A stretch of 33,067 bases of DNA from Salinicola peritrichatus (GTDB taxonomy: Bacteria; Pseudomonadota; Gammaproteobacteria; Pseudomonadales; Halomonadaceae). Positions within the stretch are counted from its first letter, which is position 1. The number at the start of each line of letters is the position of its first letter. Below, piece by piece: positions 25,437-33,067 of this stretch. The stretch covers positions 1-33,067 of the forward strand of contig NZ_PZJU01000023.1 in assembly GCF_003206715.1 (NCBI RefSeq), in the 5' to 3' direction. A program made the position numbers and the translations under genes. The notes below the pieces were generated by a model. It did no database searches, had not been told where the DNA came from, and was given only the letters and a program-made list of their open reading frames with translations.

Positions 25437-26264
25437 TCAGGCGGTCAGCTTGCGGCGAATTTCGTCCATGCTGCCCTGAATGGCCGTGAACGGGTCATCC
25501 AAATTGCAGACCGCGGGTGCGAAGGGCTCGAAGGAGATGTACTGGTCGTAGCCCGCCGCGAGCAGTTGCTGTACCTGACCGACACTGTCCAGCCGGTCGC
25601 GTGGGCCGACCAGTAGGCGATGTTCGTCGAGCATGGTGTCGAAATTGATTGACTCATCCTCGACGCCGGAGATATGTACCAGGCCGGTAGATTCGGGGAA
25701 GAGCGCCTGTTCACCAGCGCCGGCATGGTGGAAAGTATCGTGAACCAGACTGAAACGGTGCGTCATGCCGAGTTCGCGGATGGCATCGACGGCTTCCTGC
25801 TTGGTACGCAACGATGAAATCGGGAATCCCAGAGGTTCGACGAAGCCCTGCAGGTCATAGCGCCCCAGAATGCGATCCAAGGCTGCCAGCGCGTCCTTGA
25901 GTCCAGCACGTTTTTCATGCTCGGATGCGCCGTGGTCGGCATCGACCAGGGGGCAGAGCACCAGACCATGTCCGCCGCAGGCATCGACCAGCTGAGCCAG
26001 GTTCCCGGCTTGCTCGGCACGTTCGTCATTCCAGATGTTGAACGGATAGAGCGCATTGATACTCAGGATCTCTATGCCTCTCTCTCGGGCCAGGCGTCCG
26101 GCTTCCTTGGCCTGATCGAGCGTCTGGATGCTGTTGCCACCGACATCGTTGCGCAGTTCCACGGCTTTCAGGCCTAGCTGGGCGGCTCCCTCGATCAATT
26201 CACTTACGCTCAGGCGCGGGCAGATCATGTGATTCAAGGCGAAACGTGGCGTTGGCTGGGACAT
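25437..26264 (-). CDS. iolI: 2-keto-myo-inositol isomerase-like protein IolI
   Basis: A 275-residue TIM-barrel protein. In Bacillus subtilis, IolI converts 2-keto-myo-inositol to the chiro-isomer so that D-chiro-inositol can enter the pathway. Recognisable blocks are AVELRNDVGG, SINALYPFNIWNDE, LVLCPLVDAD, GFVEPLGFP, LVHDTFHHAGAG, LVHISGVEDE and YISFEPFAPAV. The last Glu, the D-x-F-H and the earlier Glu form the metal site. The start is at 26264, where the family N-terminus begins, behind a weak AGAGAG. It is first in the iolIHG group, and an IolR-type palindrome lies 84 bases upstream. Confidence 0.82.
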   Translation of the reverse strand: MSQPTPRFALNHMICPRLSVSELIEGAAQLGLKAVELRNDVGGNSIQTLDQAKEAGRLARERGIEILSINALYPFNIWNDERAEQAGNLAQLVDACGGHGLVLCPLVDADHGASEHEKRAGLKDALAALDRILGRYDLQGFVEPLGFPISSLRTKQEAVDAIRELGMTHRFSLVHDTFHHAGAGEQALFPESTGLVHISGVEDESINFDTMLDEHRLLVGPRDRLDSVGQVQQLLAAGYDQYISFEPFAPAVCNLDDPFTAIQGSMDEIRRKLTA

Positions 26265-26347
26265 GGTTGTTTTCTCTCTTGACTGTCGAGCTGAAGACGC
26301 AGGCACCGGTCTTGCCGGCTTATTAGCCTGTCGGTTGAATGGAGGCT

Positions 26348-26361
26348 AGAATAAGCATTCC
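26348..26361. promoter_or_regulatory. IolR-type operator upstream of iolI
   Basis: On the minus strand this reads GGAATGCTTATTCT, fitting GGAA-N6-TTCY, 84-97 bases before the iolI start. A TTGATT lies just upstream at -35-like distance from TAGCCT, so the site may sit between the promoter boxes. The promoter assignment is weak; the palindrome itself is clear. Confidence 0.55.
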
Positions 26362-26631
26362 ATCAAATCAATATTTGGAAAATTTCATCTTGCAACAGGC
26401 TTGCGGGCAGAGAGACACAATAAAAGTTATTTATTATCAGCAGGATAAAAAATCATTTTGAAGGTTATCAGAGGGTTGTGCCGAACTTGTTAGGGGCATT
26501 CTGCGACCAAAGATGTAGGGCTGACATCACCAAATAAAGTCTTGCCCCAAGGGAAATGTCGCGGGCCATTGCGTCTCGGGTGAGCGTAAATGCTGAGCGA
26601 GTCACCTTTCCTGTATCATGAGAACCATATG
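26362..26631. other. AT-rich divergent intergenic region, no gene seen
   Basis: This is the middle of the 467-base gap between iolI (-) and iolR (+). It contains A/T runs at 26400-26460 and no reading frame with family resemblance or ribosome binding site. It probably holds control sequences for both directions beyond the two palindromes listed separately. No further motif was identified with confidence. Confidence 0.4.
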
Positions 26632-26665
26632 TTCTATACTTTGGTAGGTATGGAATTTTTATTCC
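26632..26665. promoter_or_regulatory. IolR-type operator with conserved second box, iolR promoter
   Basis: GGAATTTTTATTCC at 26652-26665 is a perfect GGAAT-N4-ATTCC palindrome. TTCTATACTTTGG at 26632-26644 begins 20 bases before it. Read toward iolR, TATACT in the first box is a plausible -10, with the palindrome just downstream as a block. The iolR start codon follows at 26732, so autoregulation is expected. Confidence 0.72.
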
Positions 26666-26731
26666 ATGGCGACTAGGCTGCCATTACACCCGGCCAAGTA
26701 CCGGCGCAGCGAACTCGGAGAACAGGCATCA

Positions 26732-27592
26732 ATGAATCAATTACCGCAAGATTTCGCCGAACTCGAAGCGCGAATCACTGCCGAGTACGGGGCCCTGAGT
26801 CGGCGTCTGCAGCAGACGGCCCGTTTTCTGCTGGACAATCCCCAGGAAGTGGCTTTCGCCACGGTCGCCAAGCTGGCCGATCGTGCCGGTGTGACGCCAT
26901 CGACGTTGATTCGCTTTGCCAACAGCTTCGGCTTCAAGGGCTTCTCGGAAATGCAGCAGCTGTTCCGGACCCGGTTGGTCGATGAATTGCCCAACTATGC
27001 CGAGCGTATCCGGGCCGTACGTACGGCGACTGGTGAAACTCCCGACAGTACCCAATTGCTTTGGGAGTTCGCCGAGGCCAATCGCGACGTGCTCGAGGCA
27101 TTGCCGAGTCGTATCGATCCGCATGATCTCGAGCGAGCGCTGGATCTACTCGAGCAAGCGGAGATCGTCCACGTGCTGGGCGCCCGGCGCAGCTTCGTGG
27201 TCGCCAGCTACTTCGCCTACGCACTGCATCACATCGACAAGCGGGCCTTCCTGATCGATGGCCTGGGCGGGATGCATGGAGAGCAGATGAAAGCCGTCGG
27301 CCCCCGGGATGCCATGCTGGTGGTGAGCTTTTCGCCCTACGCGCAGGAAACGCAGGATGCCGCGGCCGAGGCCAAGGAGCGTGGCATCCCCATGGTGGTG
27401 ATCACCGATTCCAGCCTGAGCCCCCTGGCACGGCTCGCGGATGTGAGCCTGGTGGTGCATGAAGCCGAAGTGAAAAGCTTCCGCGGCCTGACGGCCTCCT
27501 TGTGTCTGGCGCAGACACTGGCGATTGCGCTGGGCGTACGTCAGGACAAGGCCAGCGAGCCTGCACACGATGAGGCGAAGGCCAAGGGATGA
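26732..27592 (+). CDS. iolR: RpiR/MurR-family repressor IolR
   Basis: A 286-residue regulator. Residues about 1-80 are the RpiR helix-turn-helix domain (LQQTARFLLDNPQEVAFATV, KLADRAGVTPSTLIRFANSF, GFKGFSEMQQLFR). Residues about 115-255 are a SIS sugar-phosphate-binding domain (VHVLGARRSFVVASYFAYAL, VVSFSPYAQETQDAA, VITDSSLSPLA). I chose ATG 26732 because the upstream in-frame ATG at 26666 adjoins the operator. RpiR-type IolR proteins repress inositol genes and respond to a phosphorylated pathway intermediate, probably the IolC product. The six palindromes in this window are its likely targets. It is followed by iolB in the same direction. Confidence 0.88.
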   Translation: MNQLPQDFAELEARITAEYGALSRRLQQTARFLLDNPQEVAFATVAKLADRAGVTPSTLIRFANSFGFKGFSEMQQLFRTRLVDELPNYAERIRAVRTATGETPDSTQLLWEFAEANRDVLEALPSRIDPHDLERALDLLEQAEIVHVLGARRSFVVASYFAYALHHIDKRAFLIDGLGGMHGEQMKAVGPRDAMLVVSFSPYAQETQDAAAEAKERGIPMVVITDSSLSPLARLADVSLVVHEAEVKSFRGLTASLCLAQTLAIALGVRQDKASEPAHDEAKAKG

Positions 27593-27654
27593 ATCCCGAG
27601 ACCTAATGATCAAGCAATGATCGAATCTGAATGAAGACGAGGAGGACAGCATTC

Positions 27655-28458
27655 ATGACTTCGCTTCTGGTACGTCCCCAGCAGCCCGATGATCAAGGCA
27701 AGATACTTGAGGTCACACCGGAATCGGCCGGCTGGGAGCATGTCGGCTTTCGCGTGCACAGGCTTGAGAAGGGCCAGAGTTTCGAATCTCATACTGGATC
27801 TCGCGAGCACTGCCTGGTTCTGCTATCCGGCAAGGCCAACGTTGCCAGTGGCGATTATCGCTGGGACAGCATCGGCGAGCGCATGGACGTCTTCGAGAAG
27901 ATTCCTGCTTATTCCGTTTATCTTCCCGATGGGGTGAGTTATAGCGTCGAGGCGTTGACCGACCTCGACGTTGCGGTGTGTAGTGCCCCTGGGCATGGCA
28001 CCCACCAGCCGCGCCTGATTGGCCCCGACGATGTCAAGCGAGCGACGCGGGGGACGGGCAGCAACACACGCCACATCCAGGATATTCTCCCGGAGACCGA
28101 GCCAGCGGATAGCCTGCTGGTGGTCGAGGTCTATACGCCATCTGGCAACTGGTCGAGCTACCCGCCCCACAAGCATGACGTCGACAATCTGCCGTACGAG
28201 TCGATTCTCGAAGAAACCTATTACCATCGCTTGAACCCGTCGCAGGGATTCGCATTCCAGCGCGTCTACACCGACGATCGTTCCCTGGACGAAACCATGG
28301 CAGTGGAGAACGGCGATTGCGTCATGGTGCCCCGCGGCTACCATCCAGCCGGGGTGCCGCATGGCTATGAACTCTATTATCTCAACGTGATGGCCGGGCC
28401 GAAGCGAGAATGGAAATTCCAGAACGATCCCGCGCACGAATGGATCGTCAAGCAGTAG
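27655..28458 (+). CDS. iolB: 5-deoxy-glucuronate isomerase IolB
   Basis: A 267-residue bicupin. It converts 5-deoxy-D-glucuronate, the IolD product, to 2-deoxy-5-keto-gluconate, the IolC substrate. The metal site in the second cupin is visible as SSYPPHKHD (two His), LEETYYHR (Glu) and a later His in GYHPAGVPHGYELYY. GAGGAGG precedes ATG 27655 at good spacing. It is 62 bases after iolR, and a clear intrinsic terminator follows at 28528, so iolR-iolB form a short rightward operon. Confidence 0.93.
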   Translation: MTSLLVRPQQPDDQGKILEVTPESAGWEHVGFRVHRLEKGQSFESHTGSREHCLVLLSGKANVASGDYRWDSIGERMDVFEKIPAYSVYLPDGVSYSVEALTDLDVAVCSAPGHGTHQPRLIGPDDVKRATRGTGSNTRHIQDILPETEPADSLLVVEVYTPSGNWSSYPPHKHDVDNLPYESILEETYYHRLNPSQGFAFQRVYTDDRSLDETMAVENGDCVMVPRGYHPAGVPHGYELYYLNVMAGPKREWKFQNDPAHEWIVKQ

Positions 28459-28527
28459 TGTCTGGGTAGACCAGGTTCGACCCGATGTGATTGTGTATGT
28501 CAGGTGCGCAGTGAATGACGTCTCTTG

Positions 28528-28549
28528 CCCCGCTCCGGCGGGGTTTTTT
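28528..28549 (+). terminator. Intrinsic terminator after iolB
   Basis: CCCCGC (28528-28533) and GCGGGG (28538-28543) form a stem with a four-base TCCG loop, followed directly by six T. This is a textbook rho-independent terminator, 70 bases after the iolB stop and before the ABC operon promoter. Confidence 0.85.
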
Positions 28550-28572
28550 ATTAAGAGGGAATGAAATCAAAT

Positions 28573-28606
28573 AGAATAAAAATTCTATTTATACCAAAGT
28601 ATAGAA
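28573..28606. promoter_or_regulatory. IolR-type operator with conserved second box, ABC transporter promoter
   Basis: On the minus strand TTCTATACTTTGG (28594-28606) is followed, 20 bases from its start, by AGAATTTTTATTCT (28573-28586). Order and spacing are the same as before iolR and the NCS1 gene. Read toward the ABC genes, TATAGAAT at 28600-28607 is a candidate -10, and the palindrome covers the -35 position. The substrate-binding protein gene starts 145 bases downstream. Confidence 0.68.
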
Positions 28607-28631
28607 TAAAACTTTTGAAAAATTCAAAATT

Positions 28632-28645
28632 GGAATCTAAATTCT
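28632..28645. promoter_or_regulatory. Second IolR-type operator of the ABC transporter operon
   Basis: GGAATCTAAATTCT matches GGAAT-N4-ATTCY and lies about 27 bases downstream of the candidate -10. Two operators flanking the start of transcription would allow tight repression. Just before it, TTTGAA/TTCAAA (28614-28628) is another small inverted repeat of unknown meaning. Confidence 0.5.
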
Positions 28646-28750
28646 AATTACCGTGTCCCAATCCTTTCGGGCGCGTTTTGCCGACAGGCTTGCCGTGGAG
28701 AATCACGGTCACGAACAAACAAAACAAGATCCTCACAGGAGTACCCAACC

Positions 28751-29665
28751 ATGAAACGCCTATTGCTCGGTGCCGCGATTTTCGCCACCTGCACTTCTTC
28801 TGCCCTGGCCGCCAATATCGGTGCTTCCGTAGCGTGGTTCGATGACAACTTCCTGACCACGATGCGCAACGCCATGCAGGCGAAGGCCGATGAAATGGGG
28901 CACGAAATCCAGTTCCTCGATGCACAAGGTGATATCGGTCGCCAGTTGAGTCAGGTCCAGAGCCTCGCAGCACAAGGCGTCGATGCCATCATCATCAATC
29001 CGGTCGATACGGCAGCCACCCAGATGATGACCAAGGTCGCCGTCGAGAATGGCATTCCGCTGGTCTATGTCAACCGCCAGCCGGAAGGCAACGATCTTGA
29101 ACAGAAAGACGTGGCTTTCGTAGGGTCCGACCAGAAGCTCTCGGGCAAGCTGCAAATGGAAGAGCTGGCCAAGCAACTCGGCGGCAAGGGCAACGTGGCG
29201 ATCATGCTGGGCGAGCTGTCCTCCGGAGCCACGCACAAGCGCACGGAGGGCGTCAAAGAAGTCGCGGCCAAGTATCCCGATATCAAGATCATCGAGGAGC
29301 AACCGGCAGATTATCAGCGCACCAAGGCCATCAACCTGATGAATAACTGGATCGTCGGGGGCCAGGAGATCGATGCCATTGCCGCCAACAACGACGAAAT
29401 GGCGCTAGGGGCACTGATCGCCATGCAGCAGTCCGGCATCCCGGCGGATTCCATTCTGGTAGGCGGCATTGATGCAACCCGAGATGCGCTTGAAGCCATG
29501 CAGCGCGGTGAACTCGACGTCACGGTCTTCCAGGATGCCCAGGGGCAGGGGGGCGGTGCCGTGAAAACAGCGATCGACATGATCGAGGGCAAGCCCGTCG
29601 ACAAGACCAACATGGTGCCCTTCCAGCTGGTGACCAAGGATAACCTCGACGATTTCCTCAACTGA
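28751..29665 (+). CDS. Periplasmic sugar-binding protein of an inositol-type ABC transporter
   Basis: A 304-residue protein with a Sec signal peptide: basic start, hydrophobic core, and ALA|AN cleavage after residue 20. The mature part is a type I periplasmic-binding fold of the ribose/galactose group (IIINPVDTAATQMMTKVAVENG, PLVYVNRQP, SGATHKRTEGVKEVAAKY, IAANNDEMALGALIAMQQSG). CAGGAG precedes the start. It is first of three ABC genes and has IolR-type sites in its promoter, so myo-inositol is the likely ligand, as for the IbpA/IatA/IatP system of Caulobacter. The substrate is inferred from regulation and location. Confidence 0.88.
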   Translation: MKRLLLGAAIFATCTSSALAANIGASVAWFDDNFLTTMRNAMQAKADEMGHEIQFLDAQGDIGRQLSQVQSLAAQGVDAIIINPVDTAATQMMTKVAVENGIPLVYVNRQPEGNDLEQKDVAFVGSDQKLSGKLQMEELAKQLGGKGNVAIMLGELSSGATHKRTEGVKEVAAKYPDIKIIEEQPADYQRTKAINLMNNWIVGGQEIDAIAANNDEMALGALIAMQQSGIPADSILVGGIDATRDALEAMQRGELDVTVFQDAQGQGGGAVKTAIDMIEGKPVDKTNMVPFQLVTKDNLDDFLN

Positions 29666-29728
29666 TGACATTGAGCCTGGCGAGCCATTCGCCAGGCCGG
29701 GAAAACGAGTGAATGGAGGATTCAGACT

Positions 29729-31273
29729 ATGGCCGCCACGATCGATTCTGCATCGAGCCCTCAGGCTTCTACGCAGTACCTTCTTGAAGTCGTCAATGCC
29801 CGCAAGACCTTTCCCGGCGTTGTCGCGCTGGACAATGTCCAGCTTCGCATCCGCCCTGGCACGGTTCATGCCCTGATGGGGGAGAACGGCGCCGGCAAGT
29901 CGACCCTGATGAAGATCATTGCCGGTGTCTACATTCCCGACGAGGGCGAAGTTCGCCTGCATGGAAAGCCCCTACAGCTCAACGGACCGCTGGATGCTCT
30001 CGAGGCTGGCATCGCCATGATCCATCAGGAACTCAACCTGATGCCGTTCATGACCATCGCCGAGAACATCTGGATCCGTCGCGAACCACTCAATGGCCTG
30101 GGGTTCGTCGATCATGCAGCGCTGGCCAGCAAGACTCAGGCTCTGTTCGACCGCCTGGGAATCGACCTGGACCCGGAAATGGAAGTGCGCCAACTGACGA
30201 TCGCCGGCCGCCAGATGGTCGAGATCGCCAAGGCCGTCTCGTACGAATCGGACTTACTGATCATGGACGAGCCGACCTCGGCGCTGACCGATCGCGAGGT
30301 CGAGCATCTGTTCCGGATCATCAATGACCTGCGGGCACAGGGTAAAGGCATCATCTACATCACCCACAAGATGGATGAAGTCTTTGAAGTCGCCGACGAC
30401 ATTTCGGTGTTCCGCGACGGGCAGTTCATCCGCGAGGCGCCGGCCAGCGAACTGGACGCCAACGAGATCATCCGCCTGATGGTGGGTCGCGAAGTGACCC
30501 AGATGTTTCCCAAGGAAACGGTACCGATCGGGGACGTGGTGCTATCGGTTAAGCAGTTGGGCCTGGAAGGCGTCTTCGAGGATGTCAGCTTCGATGTGCA
30601 TGCAGGTGAAATTCTGGGTATTGCCGGCCTGGTGGGCTCGGGACGCACCAACGTGGCCGAGACGCTATTCGGCGTGACGCCGGCTACATCCGGCACGATT
30701 GCCATCGATGGGGAAGAGACCGTGATCCGATCCCCGCACCAAGCGATGCTGCGGGGACTGGCGCTACTCACCGAGGACCGCAAGGAGACCGGCCTGTTTC
30801 TGAGCCTCTCCGTGCTGGAAAACATGGAAATTGCCGTGCTTCGCGATGGCTATACCCATGGCAGCTTCGTGTCCCAGCATCAACTCGATCAGCAGTGCGA
30901 GCATATGAAGCAGGTACTGCACGTAAAGACGCCGGATCTGGAAGAACTCATTGGCAACCTCTCAGGCGGTAACCAGCAAAAAGTCCTGATCGGACGCTGG
31001 CTAATGACCAAGCCTCGTATCCTGATCCTCGACGAACCCACACGGGGAATCGACGTCGGTGCCAAGGCCGAGATTCACCGCCTTATCTCCAAGCTCGCCG
31101 GCGAAGGCGTGGCCGTGATCATGATCTCGTCCGAGTTGCCCGAAGTACTCGGCATGAGTGATCGCATCATGGTGATGCACCAGGGCCGGGTCACCGGTTT
31201 CCTCGACCGTAGTGACGCCAACCAGATCAGCGTCATGCAACTTGCTTCCGCGCCCTCAGCGGCCAGTGCCTGA
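29729..31273 (+). CDS. Sugar ABC transporter ATPase with two nucleotide-binding domains
   Basis: A 514-residue protein of the RbsA/MglA type. The first domain has Walker [10 protein letters not shown] (51-59) and Walker [13 protein letters not shown], with the modified signature LTIAGRQ. The second has a degenerate P-loop (GLVGSGRTN), a good LSGGNQQKV signature and Walker [15 protein letters not shown]. One strong and one weak ATP site is normal for this subfamily. It starts 63 bases after the binding protein and powers uptake through the permease encoded downstream. Confidence 0.92.
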   Translation: MAATIDSASSPQASTQYLLEVVNARKTFPGVVALDNVQLRIRPGTVHALMGENGAGKSTLMKIIAGVYIPDEGEVRLHGKPLQLNGPLDALEAGIAMIHQELNLMPFMTIAENIWIRREPLNGLGFVDHAALASKTQALFDRLGIDLDPEMEVRQLTIAGRQMVEIAKAVSYESDLLIMDEPTSALTDREVEHLFRIINDLRAQGKGIIYITHKMDEVFEVADDISVFRDGQFIREAPASELDANEIIRLMVGREVTQMFPKETVPIGDVVLSVKQLGLEGVFEDVSFDVHAGEILGIAGLVGSGRTNVAETLFGVTPATSGTIAIDGEETVIRSPHQAMLRGLALLTEDRKETGLFLSLSVLENMEIAVLRDGYTHGSFVSQHQLDQQCEHMKQVLHVKTPDLEELIGNLSGGNQQKVLIGRWLMTKPRILILDEPTRGIDVGAKAEIHRLISKLAGEGVAVIMISSELPEVLGMSDRIMVMHQGRVTGFLDRSDANQISVMQLASAPSAASA

Positions 31274-31320
31274 GGTCCGCATGGTCGATTCCATGCGCCG
31301 CAACCCAAAGGACAGTCAAC

Positions 31321-32349
31321 ATGGCTATTGCAACCAACAATGACACCCAGCAAATGGCAGCCACGAAACCTCGCAAGAAGAAGCTGCCGACCGAGGTCAG
31401 CATCCTGGCCGTATTGATCGGCATCGCCCTGCTGTTCGAGATCGTCGGGTGGATCGTGCGTGGCGATTCGTTCCTGATGAATCCGCAGCGCCTGTTGATC
31501 ATGATCCTGCAGATGTCGATCATCGGTATCATCGCTATCGGTGTCACGCAGGTCATCATTACCGGGGGAATCGACCTGTCCTCGGGATCGGTACTGGCCC
31601 TGACCGCAATGGTCACGGCCAGTCTCGCCCAATCCTCCGATTATGTCAGGGCCGTCTATCCTGCGCTGACCGACCTGCCCTGGATCATCCCGCTAGCTGT
31701 AGGGTTGCTGGTAGGGGCCTTGGCCGGGGTCATCAACGGCTCGCTGATTGCCTTTGCAATGATACCGCCGTTCATTGCCACGCTGGGCATGATGGTGTCC
31801 GCCCGTGGTCTGGCGCGTGCCTACACAGATGGCCAGCCGGTCAGCATGTTGACCCAAGAATTCACCTGGATCGGGTCCGGTGCCAATCCTGTCATCATTT
31901 TTCTTGGTGTCGCTGTGATTTTCCATATCGCCCTGAAATATACCCGCTACGGCAAGTACACCTATGCCATCGGTGCCAACCCGCAGGCCGCCCGCGTCTC
32001 CGGTATCAATGTGCGTCGTCATTTGGTCATGGTCTATGCCATCGCGGGGCTGCTGGCCGGGCTGGCCGGAGTCGTGGCTTCCGCTCGCGCCGGTACCGGC
32101 CAGGCCGGGATGGGCCTGATGTACGAGCTGGACGCCATCGCTGCGGCTGTCATCGGCGGCACCAGTCTTGCAGGTGGCGTCGGGCGGGTTACCGGGACGG
32201 TGATCGGCGCACTGATCCTGGGTGTCATGCTGAGTGGCTTCACTTTCCTCGGAGTGGACGCCTATTACCAGGACATCGTCAAGGGCGCGATCATCGTGGC
32301 GGCCGTCATCGTTGACCAGTACCGGCAGCGCAAGCGCAAGCTTACCTGA
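31321..32349 (+). CDS. Sugar ABC transporter permease (RbsC-like)
   Basis: A 342-residue membrane protein of the ribose/inositol permease family, with a polar 20-residue N-terminus and eight to ten hydrophobic segments. Family blocks are GVTQVIITGGIDLSSGSVLAL, GLLVGALAGVINGSLI, PPFIATLGMMVSARGLA, YAIGANPQAARVSGINV and YELDAIAAAVIGGTSLAGGVG. It is the last gene of the operon and is followed by a strong intrinsic terminator at 32378. It probably works as a homodimer with the ATPase. Confidence 0.92.
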   Translation: MAIATNNDTQQMAATKPRKKKLPTEVSILAVLIGIALLFEIVGWIVRGDSFLMNPQRLLIMILQMSIIGIIAIGVTQVIITGGIDLSSGSVLALTAMVTASLAQSSDYVRAVYPALTDLPWIIPLAVGLLVGALAGVINGSLIAFAMIPPFIATLGMMVSARGLARAYTDGQPVSMLTQEFTWIGSGANPVIIFLGVAVIFHIALKYTRYGKYTYAIGANPQAARVSGINVRRHLVMVYAIAGLLAGLAGVVASARAGTGQAGMGLMYELDAIAAAVIGGTSLAGGVGRVTGTVIGALILGVMLSGFTFLGVDAYYQDIVKGAIIVAAVIVDQYRQRKRKLT

Positions 32350-32377
32350 TCGCTAGAGTATTCTCTCGTAGAGCTTG

Positions 32378-32400
32378 CCCCGCCTGGTGCGGGGTTTTTT
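32378..32400 (+). terminator. Intrinsic terminator after the ABC transporter operon
   Basis: CCCCGC (32378-32383) pairs with GCGGGG (32389-32394) around a CTGGT loop, followed by six T. It lies 28 bases after the permease stop and has the same stem sequence as the terminator after iolB. Confidence 0.88.
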
Positions 32401-32524
32401 ATGATCCGTTTTTTCTATCTCCGTGACTCATGAACATACATGATGCGGTCGAGGCAGGCGGCCACTACGGCATCCTGATGGGCAACATGAGGCGCAAGGG
32501 GAGTATTACAACCTTTCGAGCCTG

Positions 32525-32911
32525 GTGGAGCGCATCGCCCTAGGGAGGCTGGTGGACGAGCTGATCAAGACCCAGCACAACTGCGTTAGCGATAGCCGGC
32601 AGTACCGCGGCAACGTCATTCGCATCGGCCATGAAAAATTGCTGGTGTTTCGACGCAACAAGGCAATGGCTCTCGCGTTCTTGGCCACGGTGCAAAAGCG
32701 TGCCCAGGCAATGGTTTCCGTCACTTGGAAGGCCGCTGTACGGCGCTCCCTCCAAGGCAAGACGCTTTCCCTTGAGCAGATCTATCAAGCCATGGCGCCT
32801 TATGCCGCAATGCGCAACAACACGCATTGGCAGGCCAAGGTTCGTCAGTGTCTTCAGGACGAACGCTTTTTCGAGCGAGTCGAGACTGGGGTATACACCC
32901 TGGCTCAATAG
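32525..32911 (+). CDS. Uncharacterised protein with winged-helix-like C-terminus, 5' end uncertain
   Basis: From GTG 32525 the frame encodes 128 residues with a basic middle (RNKAMALAFLATVQKRAQAM). The C-terminal segment LEQIYQAMAP, HWQAKVRQCLQ, RVETGVYTL resembles the small winged-helix modules found in some DNA-binding and restriction-related proteins. I do not recognise a named family. The same frame is open further upstream (HEAQGEYYNLSSLVERI), but no good start lies there. An ATG at 32430 in another frame begins MNIHDAVEAGG, so a frameshift at about 32450-32475 may have separated the true N-terminus. It lies next to the right IS end and may be a remnant. Confidence 0.5.
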   Translation: MERIALGRLVDELIKTQHNCVSDSRQYRGNVIRIGHEKLLVFRRNKAMALAFLATVQKRAQAMVSVTWKAAVRRSLQGKTLSLEQIYQAMAPYAAMRNNTHWQAKVRQCLQDERFFERVETGVYTLAQ

Positions 32912-32974
32912 GCGCTCAGCAAGTGACCAACCTACCCACCTACCCACCCTGGCCGGTGTAGTGGTTCACTGAAA

Positions 32975-33067
32975 CCGGACACCCATTTAGGTGGTATCGT
33001 CGCCACCAAAGTAGAGGTGATCCATGGCCAGAAAACGTCGTTCATTCTCCACCGAGTTCAAGCGGGA
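32975..33067 (+). mobile_element. IS3-family insertion sequence, right copy, terminal 93 bases
   Basis: Inverted copy of 1-93 with three differences, beginning at CCGGACACCC. The element body continues to the right, outside the window. Together with the left copy it brackets the whole 33 kb in inverted orientation. Confidence 0.8.
33024..33067 (+). CDS. IS3-family transposase OrfA, 5' end only
   Basis: Fourteen residues, MARKRRSFSTEFKR, are visible before the window ends, with AGAGGTG as ribosome binding site. It matches the left copy except for Thr instead of Ile at residue 10. Confidence 0.65.
   Translation, partial: MARKRRSFSTEFKR

Noticed and set aside
32922-32953. Short tandem CCTACCCA repeats before the right IS end
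   Set aside because: Only two to three imperfect copies, too short to support a functional repeat. It may simply be flanking sequence next to the insertion.
1-33067. CRISPR arrays, tRNA or rRNA genes, phage genes
   Set aside because: No evenly spaced direct repeats, cloverleaf-like segments, rRNA sequence or phage structural genes were recognised.

Overview
The window is GC-rich proteobacterial DNA with AT-rich control regions. Its gene families (an IolC-aldolase fusion, an RpiR-type IolR, a BCCT osmolyte carrier, a YqaA-type membrane protein) suggest a halophilic gammaproteobacterium such as Halomonas or Chromohalobacter. That placement is inferred from family content only. Both ends lie at the same point inside inverted copies of one IS3-family element (1-93 and 32975-33067), so the window may be a whole contig bounded by repeats.

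Left part (about 120-3154): damaged genes. A signal peptide and N-terminus resembling a conjugative pilin are fused to the C-terminal two thirds of a transaldolase. Next come a cytosolic MCP-Cache receptor behind a good sigma-54 promoter and a luciferase-like flavin oxidoreductase; each of these two carries an apparent single-base frameshift.

Region 3270-8737: a LacI-family regulator faces a four-gene operon holding a second inosose dehydratase (IolE paralogue) and three different Gfo/Idh/MocA dehydrogenases. A repeated TATCTATCA element lies between them. This looks like a separate route for another cyclitol, under different control from the main iol genes.

Region 8778-14230: general membrane and redox genes: a YqaA-like protein, a frameshifted BCCT transporter with a 53-residue membrane protein behind it, an orphan dihydrolipoamide-dehydrogenase-like flavoprotein and an MFS exporter.

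Region 14409-32349: a complete myo-inositol catabolic regulon. Leftward are iolC (fused to the aldolase-like DUF2090 domain), iolD, iolE, iolA/mmsA and a tautomerase, and a second leftward group iolI, iolH, iolG. Rightward are iolR, iolB and a three-gene sugar ABC transporter. An NCS1-family permease lies at the far left of the block. Six copies of a GGAA-N6-TTCC-like palindrome lie before iolC, iolI, iolR, the ABC operon (two copies) and the NCS1 permease. Three of the six also carry a second conserved box, TTCTATACTTTGG, at identical spacing. This places the NCS1 permease inside the inositol regulon. In the expected pathway, inositol enters by the ABC system and perhaps the NCS1 carrier, IolG oxidises it, IolE dehydrates it, IolD opens the ring, IolB isomerises, IolC phosphorylates, the fused domain cleaves, and IolA makes acetyl-CoA and CO2. 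A structured stretch ending in a strong terminator on the + strand at 23353-23453 may be a small RNA.
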